From GWF2-38-69 sp965228125 (GTDB taxonomy: Bacteria > Verrucomicrobiota > Lentisphaeria > Victivallales > GWF2-38-69): a DNA stretch of 64,000 nt. Shown here in pieces: positions 1 through 8,640 of the stretch. Positions within the stretch are counted from its first letter, which is position 1. Every line of letters begins with the position of its first letter. The stretch lies in NCBI GenBank assembly GCA_965228125.1, contig OZ245791.1, forward strand, positions 620,001-684,000. Direction: 5' to 3'. Both the position numbers and the translations under genes were made by a program. Below the pieces are notes generated by a model that searched no databases, had not been told where the DNA came from, and saw nothing but the letters and a program-made list of their open reading frames with translations.

Positions 1-169
1 CCAAACCAATGCTAATTAGCCCAAGAATACTGCCTAATTCAGCATCGCCTTTGGCACTTTTTAAAGTCATTTCGCAATCAGGAAACTCAAGAACTTTCTG
101 CACAATCCTACTTGCAGGTCTACAGTGAATCCCTGCATTATTCGTTATAACAACTTTTCTAGATATCAT
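1..169 (-). CDS. HPr-family phosphocarrier protein (partial, C-terminus outside window)
   Basis: The first 56 codons are present, reading leftward from the ATG at 169 off the window edge. The translation begins MISRKVVITNNAGIHCRPAS. This contains the HPr active-site pattern G-I/L-H-x-R-P-A, with His13 as the expected phosphorylation site, although the residue after His is Cys where Ala is usual. HPr relays phosphate in the PTS or acts as a regulatory target of HPr kinase. The later sequence (EFPDCEMTLKSAKGDAELGS) fits the HPr fold up to the region of the regulatory serine. It lies 101 bp downstream of nfu on the same strand and may be cotranscribed. The family is fairly sure; whether a PTS exists cannot be seen here. 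Confidence 0.8.
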   Translation of the reverse strand, partial: MISRKVVITNNAGIHCRPASRIVQKVLEFPDCEMTLKSAKGDAELGSILGLISIGL

Positions 170-270
170 AGGTCTAATAAAAAAATAGGTTCTCTCCTGA
201 AATCCGTAAAATATTATATCTCACTGATAATGGAGAAAACCACTGTTTAATCTGACAAATAAGCCAAAAG

Positions 271-495
271 CTACTCTGTGACTCTGGAAACTAGTATTTC
301 AGGATCTATCTGTTCTCTTAGATCGCGCTCTATACCATCCTTTAATGTAACCATTGCGTGAGGACAACAACCACAGGCTCCAACGAGCTTCAGTTTTACA
401 TCTTTACCGTCGATGGAAACTATTTCCAAATCTCCCCCGTCATTTTGGAGGAATCCTCTAATCTCTTCAAGTCTTGCTCTAATTTTGCTTTCCAT
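271..495 (-). CDS. NifU C-terminal domain (Nfu) iron-sulfur scaffold protein
   Basis: A 74-residue stand-alone Nfu domain. In this family two CxxC-bearing monomers assemble a [4Fe-4S] cluster and pass it to apo-proteins. The core motif is visible as VGACGCCPHAMVTLKDGIE (about residues 38-56); Cys-Gly-Cys-Cys supplies the CxxC pair. The N-terminus (FLQNDGGDLEIVSIDG) is the usual Nfu beginning. AAGGA lies 8 nt before the ATG. It starts 22 bp after dapL on the same strand, so the two are probably cotranscribed. The residue between the canonical cysteines is itself Cys, a mild oddity. Short single-domain length is normal for this group. Confidence 0.9.
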   Translation of the reverse strand: MESKIRARLEEIRGFLQNDGGDLEIVSIDGKDVKLKLVGACGCCPHAMVTLKDGIERDLREQIDPEILVSRVTE

Positions 496-517
496 TATTA
501 AATCCTTATTTTTATTG

Positions 518-1756
518 TTAGAATATAAATTCTGATGTTTTTAATCGGTTTTCAACTTCAGTCAACACTCTCTCTTCATCTTCAATTCCGCCTCTTGCAA
601 CAAAGGTAGCACTGAACCTGGCGTAGTTGCCAACGTCATCCCAAGGAACAGAACTGATTAGTTTATCTTTTATTAACCACTGCGTAAAGTCCTCAGCGTT
701 TGAGAATTTTGGCCCGTTCTTTACAGCTTTTGGTATTTGAAAGTATAGATAAAAACCACCTCTAGGCATTTTGGCAGGAAATCCCAGTTTCTGCAGTGTA
801 GCAACCAATTTTGTAAGCCTTCTCTCATATTTTTCATTGATATAGGGAGTAATATTAGTCCAGTTTTCCAATCCTTTGATTGAAGCTTTCTGAATAGCTG
901 CAAACTGACCGCTGTCTGCATTGTCTTTAACATAAGCAAAAGCTTTGACGGCAAGTGCATTTCCACAAACCCAACTCAGTCGCCATCCGGTCATATTAAA
1001 GCCCTTAGACATACTATGGAGTTCAATCGCGCAATCTTTTCCGCCTGGTACAGATAAAATACTCAAAGGTTTACCCTTAAAAGTAAGCGGGGCATAAGCA
1101 GCGTCAGATACAATCAGAATATCATTCTCTTTAGCAAAAGCTATAGCTTTCGCATAGAACTCTTCCGTAGCTGTACCTCCTGTTGGATTATTAGGATAGT
1201 TCAAATATAGAAGCTTGGCTCTTCTCTTCTGTTCTTGAGTAAGAGATTCCAATTCCGGCAAAAAACCATTCTTTTCATAAAGAGGAAGATTGATTACCTC
1301 TCCGCCGAAATATTTTGTCCAAGTACCAAGAACAGGGTATCCAGGCACTGTCATTATCGTTATATCTCCTGGATTAATAAAAGCCGATGGCAATAGTGTG
1401 AGAGCTGATTTACTCCCGATTGCGTGAATAACTTCAGAATCAGCATCAACTTCTACAGCAAAAGCTTCTTTCATGTATCTACTGACTGCAGCTTTAAACT
1501 CTGGAATTCCATTGTCGGTATATTGTCTATTTTCCCACTTTGCTGATTCAATGGACAACGCATTAACCACATCAGGATGAGCCATTTCATCAGGTTCCCC
1601 TACGCCCATATCTATAATTTCTGCACCAGGATTAACTTCCAAAGCTGCTCTTTTTGCTCTCTTGATTTTTTCGAACTTATAAATTTTATCATCTTTCCCA
1701 AATTTATCAGATCCTATTCTTTCAGCAAAAATTTGCTGTACATAACTTTCCAACAT
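518..1756 (-). CDS. dapL: LL-diaminopimelate aminotransferase (DapL)
   Basis: A 412-residue fold-type I PLP aminotransferase of the DapL class. It converts tetrahydrodipicolinate directly to LL-diaminopimelate with glutamate as amino donor, bypassing the succinylase or acetylase steps of lysine and peptidoglycan-precursor synthesis. Diagnostic segments are DMGVGEPDEMAHPDVV near residue 50, the NYPNNPTGG turn, and the PLP-lysine motif SMSKGFNMTGWRLSW. The length matches the family (about 410). The start is supported by AAGGAG just upstream of the ATG. DapL occurs in plants, cyanobacteria, chlamydiae, other PVC bacteria, spirochaetes and some anaerobes, so it is a clue to the host lineage. It leads a probable operon with nfu. 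Confidence 0.93.
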   Translation of the reverse strand: MLESYVQQIFAERIGSDKFGKDDKIYKFEKIKRAKRAALEVNPGAEIIDMGVGEPDEMAHPDVVNALSIESAKWENRQYTDNGIPEFKAAVSRYMKEAFAVEVDADSEVIHAIGSKSALTLLPSAFINPGDITIMTVPGYPVLGTWTKYFGGEVINLPLYEKNGFLPELESLTQEQKRRAKLLYLNYPNNPTGGTATEEFYAKAIAFAKENDILIVSDAAYAPLTFKGKPLSILSVPGGKDCAIELHSMSKGFNMTGWRLSWVCGNALAVKAFAYVKDNADSGQFAAIQKASIKGLENWTNITPYINEKYERRLTKLVATLQKLGFPAKMPRGGFYLYFQIPKAVKNGPKFSNAEDFTQWLIKDKLISSVPWDDVGNYARFSATFVARGGIEDEERVLTEVENRLKTSEFIF

Positions 1757-2018
1757 AGATCTCCTTTTTTTTATTACTGATTCAAGAAATCTCTAATCTA
1801 ATGTGTTCTTTAAAAATTAACATTTTAAATTCATAATTTAATGTAATTTTCAGTCTGAATAGTGCCCCCTGAAAATTCTAATTTTTAAAAAAATTTGTTA
1901 GGTTTTTGTTAAAATGACACGGAAATAGAGTTTTTAGATTTGTTTTTTATTTTTCGATGTTATTGTAGGTTCTCATTCTGAAAAACATATCAGAAGTGCT
2001 AATTGACATAACAAATTG

Positions 2019-2161
2019 AAACCGAGTTTACGCTCAGTTTTTTATATTTTCGGTTTTCCTGTAACCTTATTCAAATCTCCCTATCCCCACCACATATGTC
2101 CCATTACGGGAAAACCGATTTACTTTTTAAAGCTTCTGATTGATTTCAGAAGCTTTTTTTT
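2019..2161 (+). ncRNA. Possible structured RNA with competing stems, ending in a terminator
   Basis: This intergenic stretch has no ORF but clear nested complementarity. Segment TCGGTTTTCC at 2050-2059 can pair over 10 bp with GGAAAACCGA at 2109-2118, or over 7 bp with AAACCGA at 2019-2025. The two stems are mutually exclusive. About 12 nt later comes a strong + strand terminator hairpin. Since rsmB on the right reads the other way, a + strand transcript would be a stand-alone RNA. A TTGACA hexamer lies at about 2004, but I see no good -10 element. Read on the minus strand the same region would be the dapL leader. I do not recognise an RNA family. Confidence 0.3.
2131..2161 (+). terminator. 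Rho-independent terminator
   Basis: AGCTTCTGA (2131-2139) pairs perfectly with TCAGAAGCT (2146-2154) around a 6-nt loop, and is followed by an uninterrupted T run to 2161. The T run is on the + strand, whereas the flanking genes rsmB and dapL are both on the minus strand. The natural reading is termination of an unannotated + transcript. The stem could also act weakly for rsmB on the minus strand. Confidence 0.7.
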
Positions 2162-2174
2162 ATTCTTCAAAAAA

Positions 2175-3512
2175 CTAATTCCTAACTAGTCTGGCTACAA
2201 ACATAGAGTCACAATCGGCATCCCACGGGTAAACTTGAAGAAAACCCCGGGTTTGATTTCCGTTTAACGGGTTAGTAAAGGGATCCAGTTCGAAGTCTTG
2301 GTGGTCAGTTAGAAAATCTTTAATTACTTTAATGTTCTCTTCTTCAAAAAAAGAACAAGTAGCATAAACTAACACACCGCCACTTTTTACTACCGACGAG
2401 ACATTTCTAATGATTCTACTCTGTATTTTGGACAATTCTTCTACTTCAGAAGGCTCTGTATGCCACCTCGCGTCGGGATTTCTTCTCCAGGTACCAGAAC
2501 AGCTACAGGGCGCATCAACCAACACGCCATCAAATGTTTGAGATTTCTTTTTCCTCAGAGAATCGCCGTCCCAGGCTCTGCATTCGATGTTTGATTTTTC
2601 ATCACGTCGAGCTCTCTTTTTCAAATCATCAAGTTTATACTCTCTTATATCTGAAGCAATGATTTTTCCCTTATTCTCCATTATAGTTGAAAGTTGAAGC
2701 GTCTTTCCTCCTGCCCCTGCACAGCAATCCCACCACCTCTGCCCTGGTTTGGGAGAAGCAACAAGGCCTATAACCTGAGAACCGATGTCCTGTATTTCAA
2801 AAAAACCCTTATTGAAAGATTCAAAATTATAAATACTTTGCCTAGAATTCATTATGCAAAGAGCATTTTTTACGGTTGCGTGAAAGCGATAAACAACATT
2901 ATTTTCAGCTAGCTCTTTCAGTAGAAGTGAGTTATCCTTGGCTTGAATTCTCAACCAAATCGGCGGACGGGTTTGCCCATACTCAATAAATTTATCTTTT
3001 TCAGCATCGGCCGGGATTTTTGCATAAGCCCATTCAGGAATAAGTTCGCTGCACAAAACTTCTTTGTGTATGCCGAAAAATCTAAGAAGACCCTTAAATA
3101 AAGACACTTTTTCAATAACTTTTTTTGCGTTCTCAAAATCTTTTAAAACAGAATGATTAACTTTTAATTCATTCATCCAGTACAAAAGAATTTCCTTTTC
3201 TTTGAGATTATCCAACAGTAATGACGATAGAATAATTTGAAGCATCACTCTGTCAGAAACTGCAAATAAATCCAGTTTTAGGCTATGACAGCTTTCCTTG
3301 AGCAAATACCTTGTCCAGCCTAGCCATCTAAAAAAGCTAAAAACAACTTCGTAAAGAAATTTTCTGTCCTTGGAACCATATTTCTTATTCATCTTAAAAT
3401 AAGAAGCAACAGCTCTGTCAGCCGGTTTATTTTCAATTAAAACTTGAGTTGCGATACTCCTGATTATATCAAAACATGAAAAAGTTTTGGTCCTAAAAAA
3501 AACCGGATTCAT
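2175..3512 (-). CDS. rsmB: RsmB-like 16S rRNA (cytosine-5) methyltransferase
   Basis: A 445-residue RsmB/NOP2/Sun-family enzyme that methylates cytosine C5 in rRNA using SAM. The N-terminal third looks like the NusB-type helical domain of RsmB (KYGSKDRKFLYEVVFSFFRW). The catalytic domain shows the SAM-binding loop DCCAGAGGKTLQLS, the PCS motif in DAPCSCSGTWRRNPD and the nucleophile motif ATCSFF. Both family cysteines are present. GTAAGG precedes the ATG by about 9 nt. It is a single gene with no clear operon partner. Assignment to RsmB rather than another RsmB/F paralogue rests on the NusB-like region. Confidence 0.85.
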   Translation of the reverse strand: MNPVFFRTKTFSCFDIIRSIATQVLIENKPADRAVASYFKMNKKYGSKDRKFLYEVVFSFFRWLGWTRYLLKESCHSLKLDLFAVSDRVMLQIILSSLLLDNLKEKEILLYWMNELKVNHSVLKDFENAKKVIEKVSLFKGLLRFFGIHKEVLCSELIPEWAYAKIPADAEKDKFIEYGQTRPPIWLRIQAKDNSLLLKELAENNVVYRFHATVKNALCIMNSRQSIYNFESFNKGFFEIQDIGSQVIGLVASPKPGQRWWDCCAGAGGKTLQLSTIMENKGKIIASDIREYKLDDLKKRARRDEKSNIECRAWDGDSLRKKKSQTFDGVLVDAPCSCSGTWRRNPDARWHTEPSEVEELSKIQSRIIRNVSSVVKSGGVLVYATCSFFEEENIKVIKDFLTDHQDFELDPFTNPLNGNQTRGFLQVYPWDADCDSMFVARLVRN

Positions 3513-3874
3513 AAATGAACCTTACCCATAAAAAAGTTTATTTTATACTCAAGGATAGTGCTATCGAGTTCAAACATCAAAAATTGAAGAAAAATAAAAA
3601 ACGAAAAACTATTCCCACCAGCTTTAAAAGAACGCACAGTCCAATATAATATGGCTAGGAATAAGTTTATTCCTTTAATATAAATTTACATAATAACTCG
3701 GGTTGGTCGAGCCTGCTTTGAGAAATGCAGTTCAGATATGAAATTTGTTTATGCAACGATTCAAGAAACATAGGATTGAGCCTATTTTTTGACTTATTAA
3801 ACTAAAATTTTGTCATTTTCATAATACTCTTTGCATGGAACTCTATCCGACCTGAAAAAGTCAGGGGTACGGTT
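3513..3874. other. Intergenic region with two hairpins, no gene seen
   Basis: This 362-bp gap separates divergent rsmB and rarA. GGAATA (3658-3663) pairs with TATTCC (3668-3673). ATAGG (3770-3774) pairs with CCTAT (3781-3785) and runs into a short T tract, resembling a weak + strand terminator. Only very short ORFs occur, including a seven-codon ORF at 3836 that ends just before the rarA ribosome-binding site. Promoters for both neighbours must lie here, but I cannot place them with confidence. Confidence 0.4.
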
Positions 3875-5218
3875 TTGGATTCTCTTTTTTTAGATATATA
3901 TGAATCTGAAGGTGTTGTTTCTTCCTTAAAAGAGCCACCTCTCCACGCTCCTCTCGCCGCTAGGCTAAGACCTGAAAGTCTGGATGAATTCTATGGTCAG
4001 GAACATTTAGTATCCAACGGCAAGCTCCTTAGAAAAGCTATTGAAAGCGACACATTCTCTTCGATTATTCTTTACGGTCCGCCAGGCGTGGGAAAGACGA
4101 GTTTGGCCGAAATCATAGCAAAAACAACAGACTCGGCTTTTGTAAGGTTGTCGGGGGTAAGTTCCAAAAAAAGCGACCTGCGTTCAGAAATCGCATCGGC
4201 TATCACGAGAAAAGACATGGTCAATAAAAAAACCATAGTCTTCATTGATGAAATACATCGCTTCAATCGCGCCCAACAGGATTCGTTATTGCCCGACATA
4301 GAAAATGGCAATATAAGATTCATCGGAGCTACAACCCAAAATCCTTATTTTTTTATAGTCTCTCCTCTTCTGTCAAGGTCTCTTGTTTTTCAATTAAAAC
4401 CTTTGCCGAAGCAAGAAATCGAAAAGCTCGTTAAAAAAGCAATATCTTCTCCTAAAGCTTTCAGCGCCAATACAATCAAAATAGACTCTGATGCCATGGA
4501 TTTCCTTTGCGAAATATGCGAAGGAGACGCAAGAAGAGCACTAAACACTCTTGAACTTGCTGTAGCAGTTTCCTCAAAATCAGATTGTGTAGTAACACTT
4601 ACGCTTCAAACACTTCAGGAAACAGTCCAGAAAAAATCTGTAAACTATGGAAAAGACGAACATTACGATACTATCAGCGCTTTCATAAAGAGCATGAGAG
4701 GGAGCGATCCTGATGCCGCTATTTACTGGCTGGCAAAAATGCTTAATGCTGGCGAAGATATCATGTTTATAGCAAGAAGGATTACTATTTTTGCATCTGA
4801 AGATATAGGCAATGCTGACCCCAGAGCCATACAAGTTGCCACCTCTGTAATGCAGGCAGTGGAAATGATCGGTTTACCGGAGGCCAGAATACTTCTTGCT
4901 CAAGCTGTTACATACTGCGCTACGGCCCCAAAAAGCAACGCATCATATCTGGCAATAGACATGGCAATTGAAGACGTGGAAAATAACAGAACTGAGCCTG
5001 TCCCTATTTATTTGCGATCAAAATATTGCCCTAGCACAGGAGAAACAAAAGGCGAAAATTACATGTACCCGCACGATCATGATAATAAAATTGTCGAACA
5101 GTCCTACATCGGAGTGAAAAAGAATTTTTATTTGCCTAACGATATTGGTTTTGAGTCAAAAATTAAAGAAAGAATAAACTATTGGAACAGTTTAAAGAAT
5201 TTCAAAAAAACTTTATAA
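3875..5218 (+). CDS. rarA: Replication-associated recombination protein A (RarA/MgsA AAA+ ATPase)
   Basis: A 447-residue clamp-loader-like AAA+ ATPase of the RarA/MgsA/WRNIP1 family, which acts at stalled replication forks. Walker A GPPGVGKT is at residues 68-75, Walker B and DExx at VFIDEIHRFNRAQQD, and sensor 1 at GATTQNPYFF. The C-terminal tetramerisation region is recognisable (YHPDHD-like YMYPHDHDNK; LAKMLNAGEDIMFIARR). The start is TTG, supported by AGGGG about 8 nt upstream and by the absence of any in-frame ATG before the conserved region. It heads a run of same-strand housekeeping genes (rny, YmdB-like, cysS). Confidence 0.93.
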   Translation: MDSLFLDIYESEGVVSSLKEPPLHAPLAARLRPESLDEFYGQEHLVSNGKLLRKAIESDTFSSIILYGPPGVGKTSLAEIIAKTTDSAFVRLSGVSSKKSDLRSEIASAITRKDMVNKKTIVFIDEIHRFNRAQQDSLLPDIENGNIRFIGATTQNPYFFIVSPLLSRSLVFQLKPLPKQEIEKLVKKAISSPKAFSANTIKIDSDAMDFLCEICEGDARRALNTLELAVAVSSKSDCVVTLTLQTLQETVQKKSVNYGKDEHYDTISAFIKSMRGSDPDAAIYWLAKMLNAGEDIMFIARRITIFASEDIGNADPRAIQVATSVMQAVEMIGLPEARILLAQAVTYCATAPKSNASYLAIDMAIEDVENNRTEPVPIYLRSKYCPSTGETKGENYMYPHDHDNKIVEQSYIGVKKNFYLPNDIGFESKIKERINYWNSLKNFKKTL

Positions 5219-5276
5219 GTTTCGATATTTTTTATATAATTTTCTATAAAAATTTTAAATAAAAGGAGAAAGAAAG

Positions 5277-6821
5277 ATGTACACAACAATAGCATTTATT
5301 CTTCTCGGAGTTCTCATAGGTTTTTCCTTTTTCTGGTTCATTTCTCTTTTAAGAAAAAATAGTGCCGTTTATTATTCATCAAAAATAAAAAATGAAGCAT
5401 TAAAAGAGAGCGAACATATCATCAGAGATGCAAAAGTTTCGGCAAAAAGTGATGTTGTCAGGCTCAAGGAAGCATTTGAAGATGAGTGCAGAAACAGGAG
5501 AAAAGAACTATCCAAGATAGAGCAAAGACTTGATGCCAGAGAAGAGAGTTTAGACAAAAAACTAGATGCTCTCGAAGGAAGATACGATTCTATAGACAAG
5601 AAGGAAAAGGAGCTAATAAAACTCAAAGAAAAGCTTGAAGAAAAAGAAACAGAACTTCAACAAAAAGTTAATAAACAAATCGAAGAACTCCAGAGAATTG
5701 CTGAGCTGAGCAAAGAATCGGCAAAAAAAATACTGTTTGACAAACTGGAAAACGAGCTCAAACAAGAATCAGGACAGATGATAAGAGATATTCAAGACAG
5801 GACTAAGGAAACGGCAGATATTGAATCTCAAAGAATTATAATCTCAGCCATTCAACGATACGCTTCTGAATGCACATATGAAAGAACCACTGCGACCATT
5901 CCTATTTCAAGCGACGAGATGAAAGGAAGAATAATCGGAAGAGACGGGAGAAACATTAGAGCATTGGAAGCAGCCACCGGGGTCAATATTCTTATTGACG
6001 ACACACCGGAAGCAGTCGTTATATCCTGTTTTGACCCGATAAGAAAAGAAATAGGAAGACAAGTTCTTGAGAGACTCATTTCTGACGGCAGAATACACCC
6101 GACAAGGGTAGAGGAAATCACCAAGAAAATCAGAAAAGACGTCGAAAAAGAAATAATGGATGCAGGAGGGCAAGCAACTTTAGAAATCGGCATACAAGGT
6201 ATTTCTCCTCAGATAATCAAACTTATAGGCAGACTCAAATACAGATTCAGTTTTTCTCAAAATGTCCTTAAGCATTCACTTGAAACTGCCTACTTTATGG
6301 GAATGATTGCCGCAGAACTTGGATTAGACCAACAAAAAGCCAGACGAATCGGACTTCTACATGATATTGGGAAGGCTGTTGATCATGAAATAGAAGGTAC
6401 TCATGCTGCAATAGGAGCAGATATACTCAGGAGAAACAATGAAGATCCTGTCGTAATCAACGCCGTAGCAGCTCATCATGATGAAGTAGAACCAACAAGT
6501 GTATACGCTGTATTGGTCAACGCATGCGATGCCCTGAGTGCATCAAGACCCGGTGCAAGAAGCGAAACCACAGAACTTTATCTCAAGCGTCTTGAACAGC
6601 TAGAAGGAGTGGCGAATAGTTTTGAAGGTGTTGAATCCTCTTATGCTCTTCAGGCAGGCAGAGAAATCAGAGTTGTAGTAGAGCCTGAAAAAATTTCAGA
6701 TGAAAAAGCTCAAAGCTTGGCAAGAGACATTTGTTTGAGAGTTGAAAAAGAAGTTACATATCCGGGAAAAATACAGGTAACAGTTATTAGAGAAACCAGA
6801 TCTGTTGACTACGCTAAGTAG
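5277..6821 (+). CDS. rny: Ribonuclease Y
   Basis: A 514-residue membrane-anchored endoribonuclease that starts mRNA decay. Visible parts are an N-terminal membrane helix (residues about 4-26), a long charged coiled coil (about 40-190), a KH RNA-binding domain with GRIIGRDGRNIRALE, and an HD phosphohydrolase domain with LLHDIGKAVDHE that coordinates the catalytic metals. The length matches the family. AAGGAG lies 8 nt before the ATG. The gene is followed at once by a YmdB-type phosphoesterase gene, the conserved rny-ymdB pairing seen in many bacteria. Confidence 0.96.
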   Translation: MYTTIAFILLGVLIGFSFFWFISLLRKNSAVYYSSKIKNEALKESEHIIRDAKVSAKSDVVRLKEAFEDECRNRRKELSKIEQRLDAREESLDKKLDALEGRYDSIDKKEKELIKLKEKLEEKETELQQKVNKQIEELQRIAELSKESAKKILFDKLENELKQESGQMIRDIQDRTKETADIESQRIIISAIQRYASECTYERTTATIPISSDEMKGRIIGRDGRNIRALEAATGVNILIDDTPEAVVISCFDPIRKEIGRQVLERLISDGRIHPTRVEEITKKIRKDVEKEIMDAGGQATLEIGIQGISPQIIKLIGRLKYRFSFSQNVLKHSLETAYFMGMIAAELGLDQQKARRIGLLHDIGKAVDHEIEGTHAAIGADILRRNNEDPVVINAVAAHHDEVEPTSVYAVLVNACDALSASRPGARSETTELYLKRLEQLEGVANSFEGVESSYALQAGREIRVVVEPEKISDEKAQSLARDICLRVEKEVTYPGKIQVTVIRETRSVDYAK

Positions 6822-6837
6822 CCGAATTGAGGAAAGA

Positions 6838-7626
6838 ATGAATTTACTTTTCATCGGAGATATAGTCGGAAAAGGTGCAAGGAAAGCGGTCAAGACACTG
6901 GTTCCCGAAATAAGGCATCAATACTGTTGCTCGTTCGTGGTAGCGAATGGGGAAAATTCCGCATCAGGATCAGGCATAACGGACAAATGTATAAAAGAAC
7001 TTTCTGAATCTGTTGATGTCATCACTCTGGGAGATCATGTCTGGGACCAGAAAAATTTTGACAACGATATAAGAGGCTTCAGCAATGTAATCAGACCAGC
7101 CAATTTGAACCCTCACCAGCCAGGCAGGGGTTACGGCGTTTTCAAAAATCCGGCAGGAGGAGAAATCGCCATAATAAATTTAATCGGCAGAACTTTTATG
7201 AAAGCTCCTGCTTTCTGCCCCTTTCTCCAAGTTAAAAAAATTCTGGAAGAACTTCCTTCTTATGTAAAATGTATATTGGTTGATTTTCATGCAGAAGTTA
7301 CTAGTGAAAAAATAACAATGGGCAGATACCTTGATGGGAAAGTCACAGCAGTTTTAGGCACACACACACACGTACAAACAGCTGATGCGTGCGTACATAG
7401 CGGCGGAACAGCATACATAACAGATGTCGGCATGGTTGGCGGGCAGGAATCAGTTATAGGCCGTAAAATATCCAGTGTCATACATAAATTTACAACGGAT
7501 ATGCCATGTAGGTTAGAAGTAGTGGAAACAGGAAAAATACGGCTTGATGCAGTAATAATATCATACGACATGAAGACTGGCAGAGCCACAGCTATTAAAC
7601 CTATTTCTGTAGTTACTGAAATTTAA
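6838..7626 (+). CDS. YmdB-like metallophosphoesterase (TIGR00282 family)
   Basis: About 262 residues. The family hydrolyses 2',3'-cyclic nucleotides (YmdB of Bacillus) with a dinuclear metal centre. Motifs are FIGDIVGKGAR at the start, VVANGENSASGSGIT, ITLGDHVWDQ, VDFHAEVTSEK and LGTHTHVQTAD, giving the expected Asp, Asn and His ligands. I chose the ATG at 6838 because it has GAGG 6-9 nt upstream and begins the conserved strand directly; a TTG at 6805 would extend the protein and overlap rny. The position right after rny is conserved in many genomes and supports a role in RNA turnover. Confidence 0.92.
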   Translation: MNLLFIGDIVGKGARKAVKTLVPEIRHQYCCSFVVANGENSASGSGITDKCIKELSESVDVITLGDHVWDQKNFDNDIRGFSNVIRPANLNPHQPGRGYGVFKNPAGGEIAIINLIGRTFMKAPAFCPFLQVKKILEELPSYVKCILVDFHAEVTSEKITMGRYLDGKVTAVLGTHTHVQTADACVHSGGTAYITDVGMVGGQESVIGRKISSVIHKFTTDMPCRLEVVETGKIRLDAVIISYDMKTGRATAIKPISVVTEI

Positions 7627-7647
7627 GAAATCTATAGTAATATAATT

Positions 7648-8622
7648 ATGATCTGTTTAAGTTCTACAGCAGTACTGATGTTAATGGATGACGGGTCTAA
7701 GACGCAGTTTGACTCGGAGGCTCTCCAGACAAAGCTCATTAAATGTTGTCTAATGGCCGGCGTAAAGGATTTTTGGATTGCTGAAGATCTTACTAATGCT
7801 GTTGAAAGCGCACTCTCATTCCAGTCAGAAAAAGGTGTCTTTTTTTCACAAAAAGAAATAGACAAACTAATCTCAAAAATGCTCTATGATTCGGGCAACT
7901 ATGAAATCGGAGCGGCATTTAACACTACTCTTGATACATCCCACAGAGATATTGATTCATCCGAGTATCAAAGCATAAGAAAAGTTATTGCCAAAACATT
8001 GCTTATGTCTGATGAAGAACTGATAAAAGTTTCTGATAGAGTTTTCAACGCATGCAGTGAACTTAAAATATCCAATGCCCCGCAGTCTCTTCTTATTGAA
8101 CTTGCCAAATTCTACAGAAGCGATTTCAAAGAACTTCCTCAATTTTCAGAAGTCACTGTTTCGCAAAAAAATAGTTCAAAATGGATTGTTCAAAGAGCTG
8201 AAATTTTGGAAAAATTAACTCCAAAAACCCAAAATCTTATCTATCTGAAGATGATAGATTTCTCAGGAGTAAGCTCTATTTTCCCTTCTATCAAAATTGA
8301 CATAAGATTTAATGCTTTGGCTAAGTATTACAACTTGGAACCGGTGATTACCGAACTAGAATTTTTTCCATGTTTTACTATAGCCATAGATGCCATAAAT
8401 GAAGTGATTGAAGTCACAAAAGAAACCATTCTCAAAATACAGTCTAATCCCGGCTCAAATGATATTCCCGTTTACCTCAAATTTTCTGATGTTTATTTCT
8501 TTGCCGAAAAGTATTTTGCAGTCAATCTTTCATTTGGCGAAAAATTCTGCAAAGAACTTGCAGAAGCATTTGCAGAGAATTTAAAGTATCCCGTACAAAC
8601 TAAAATTGTGAAAATAATCTAA
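7648..8622 (+). CDS. Uncharacterised protein with an ATP-cone-like N-terminus
   Basis: 324 residues, not recognised as a whole. Residues about 10-95 (DDGSKTQFDSEALQTKLIKC, then ISKMLYDSGNYEIGAAFNTT) follow the layout of an ATP-cone, the nucleotide-sensing domain of NrdR and ribonucleotide reductases. No reductase or zinc-ribbon domain follows. The remaining ~230 residues show no membrane segments or catalytic motif that I can name. It sits 22 bp after the YmdB-like gene and 19 bp before cysS on the same strand, so it is almost certainly in that operon. Codon use is like its neighbours. The start is uncertain; an ATG at 7678 is an alternative. Confidence 0.6.
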   Translation: MICLSSTAVLMLMDDGSKTQFDSEALQTKLIKCCLMAGVKDFWIAEDLTNAVESALSFQSEKGVFFSQKEIDKLISKMLYDSGNYEIGAAFNTTLDTSHRDIDSSEYQSIRKVIAKTLLMSDEELIKVSDRVFNACSELKISNAPQSLLIELAKFYRSDFKELPQFSEVTVSQKNSSKWIVQRAEILEKLTPKTQNLIYLKMIDFSGVSSIFPSIKIDIRFNALAKYYNLEPVITELEFFPCFTIAIDAINEVIEVTKETILKIQSNPGSNDIPVYLKFSDVYFFAEKYFAVNLSFGEKFCKELAEAFAENLKYPVQTKIVKII

Positions 8623-8640
8623 AACATAGAGGTCAAAGTT

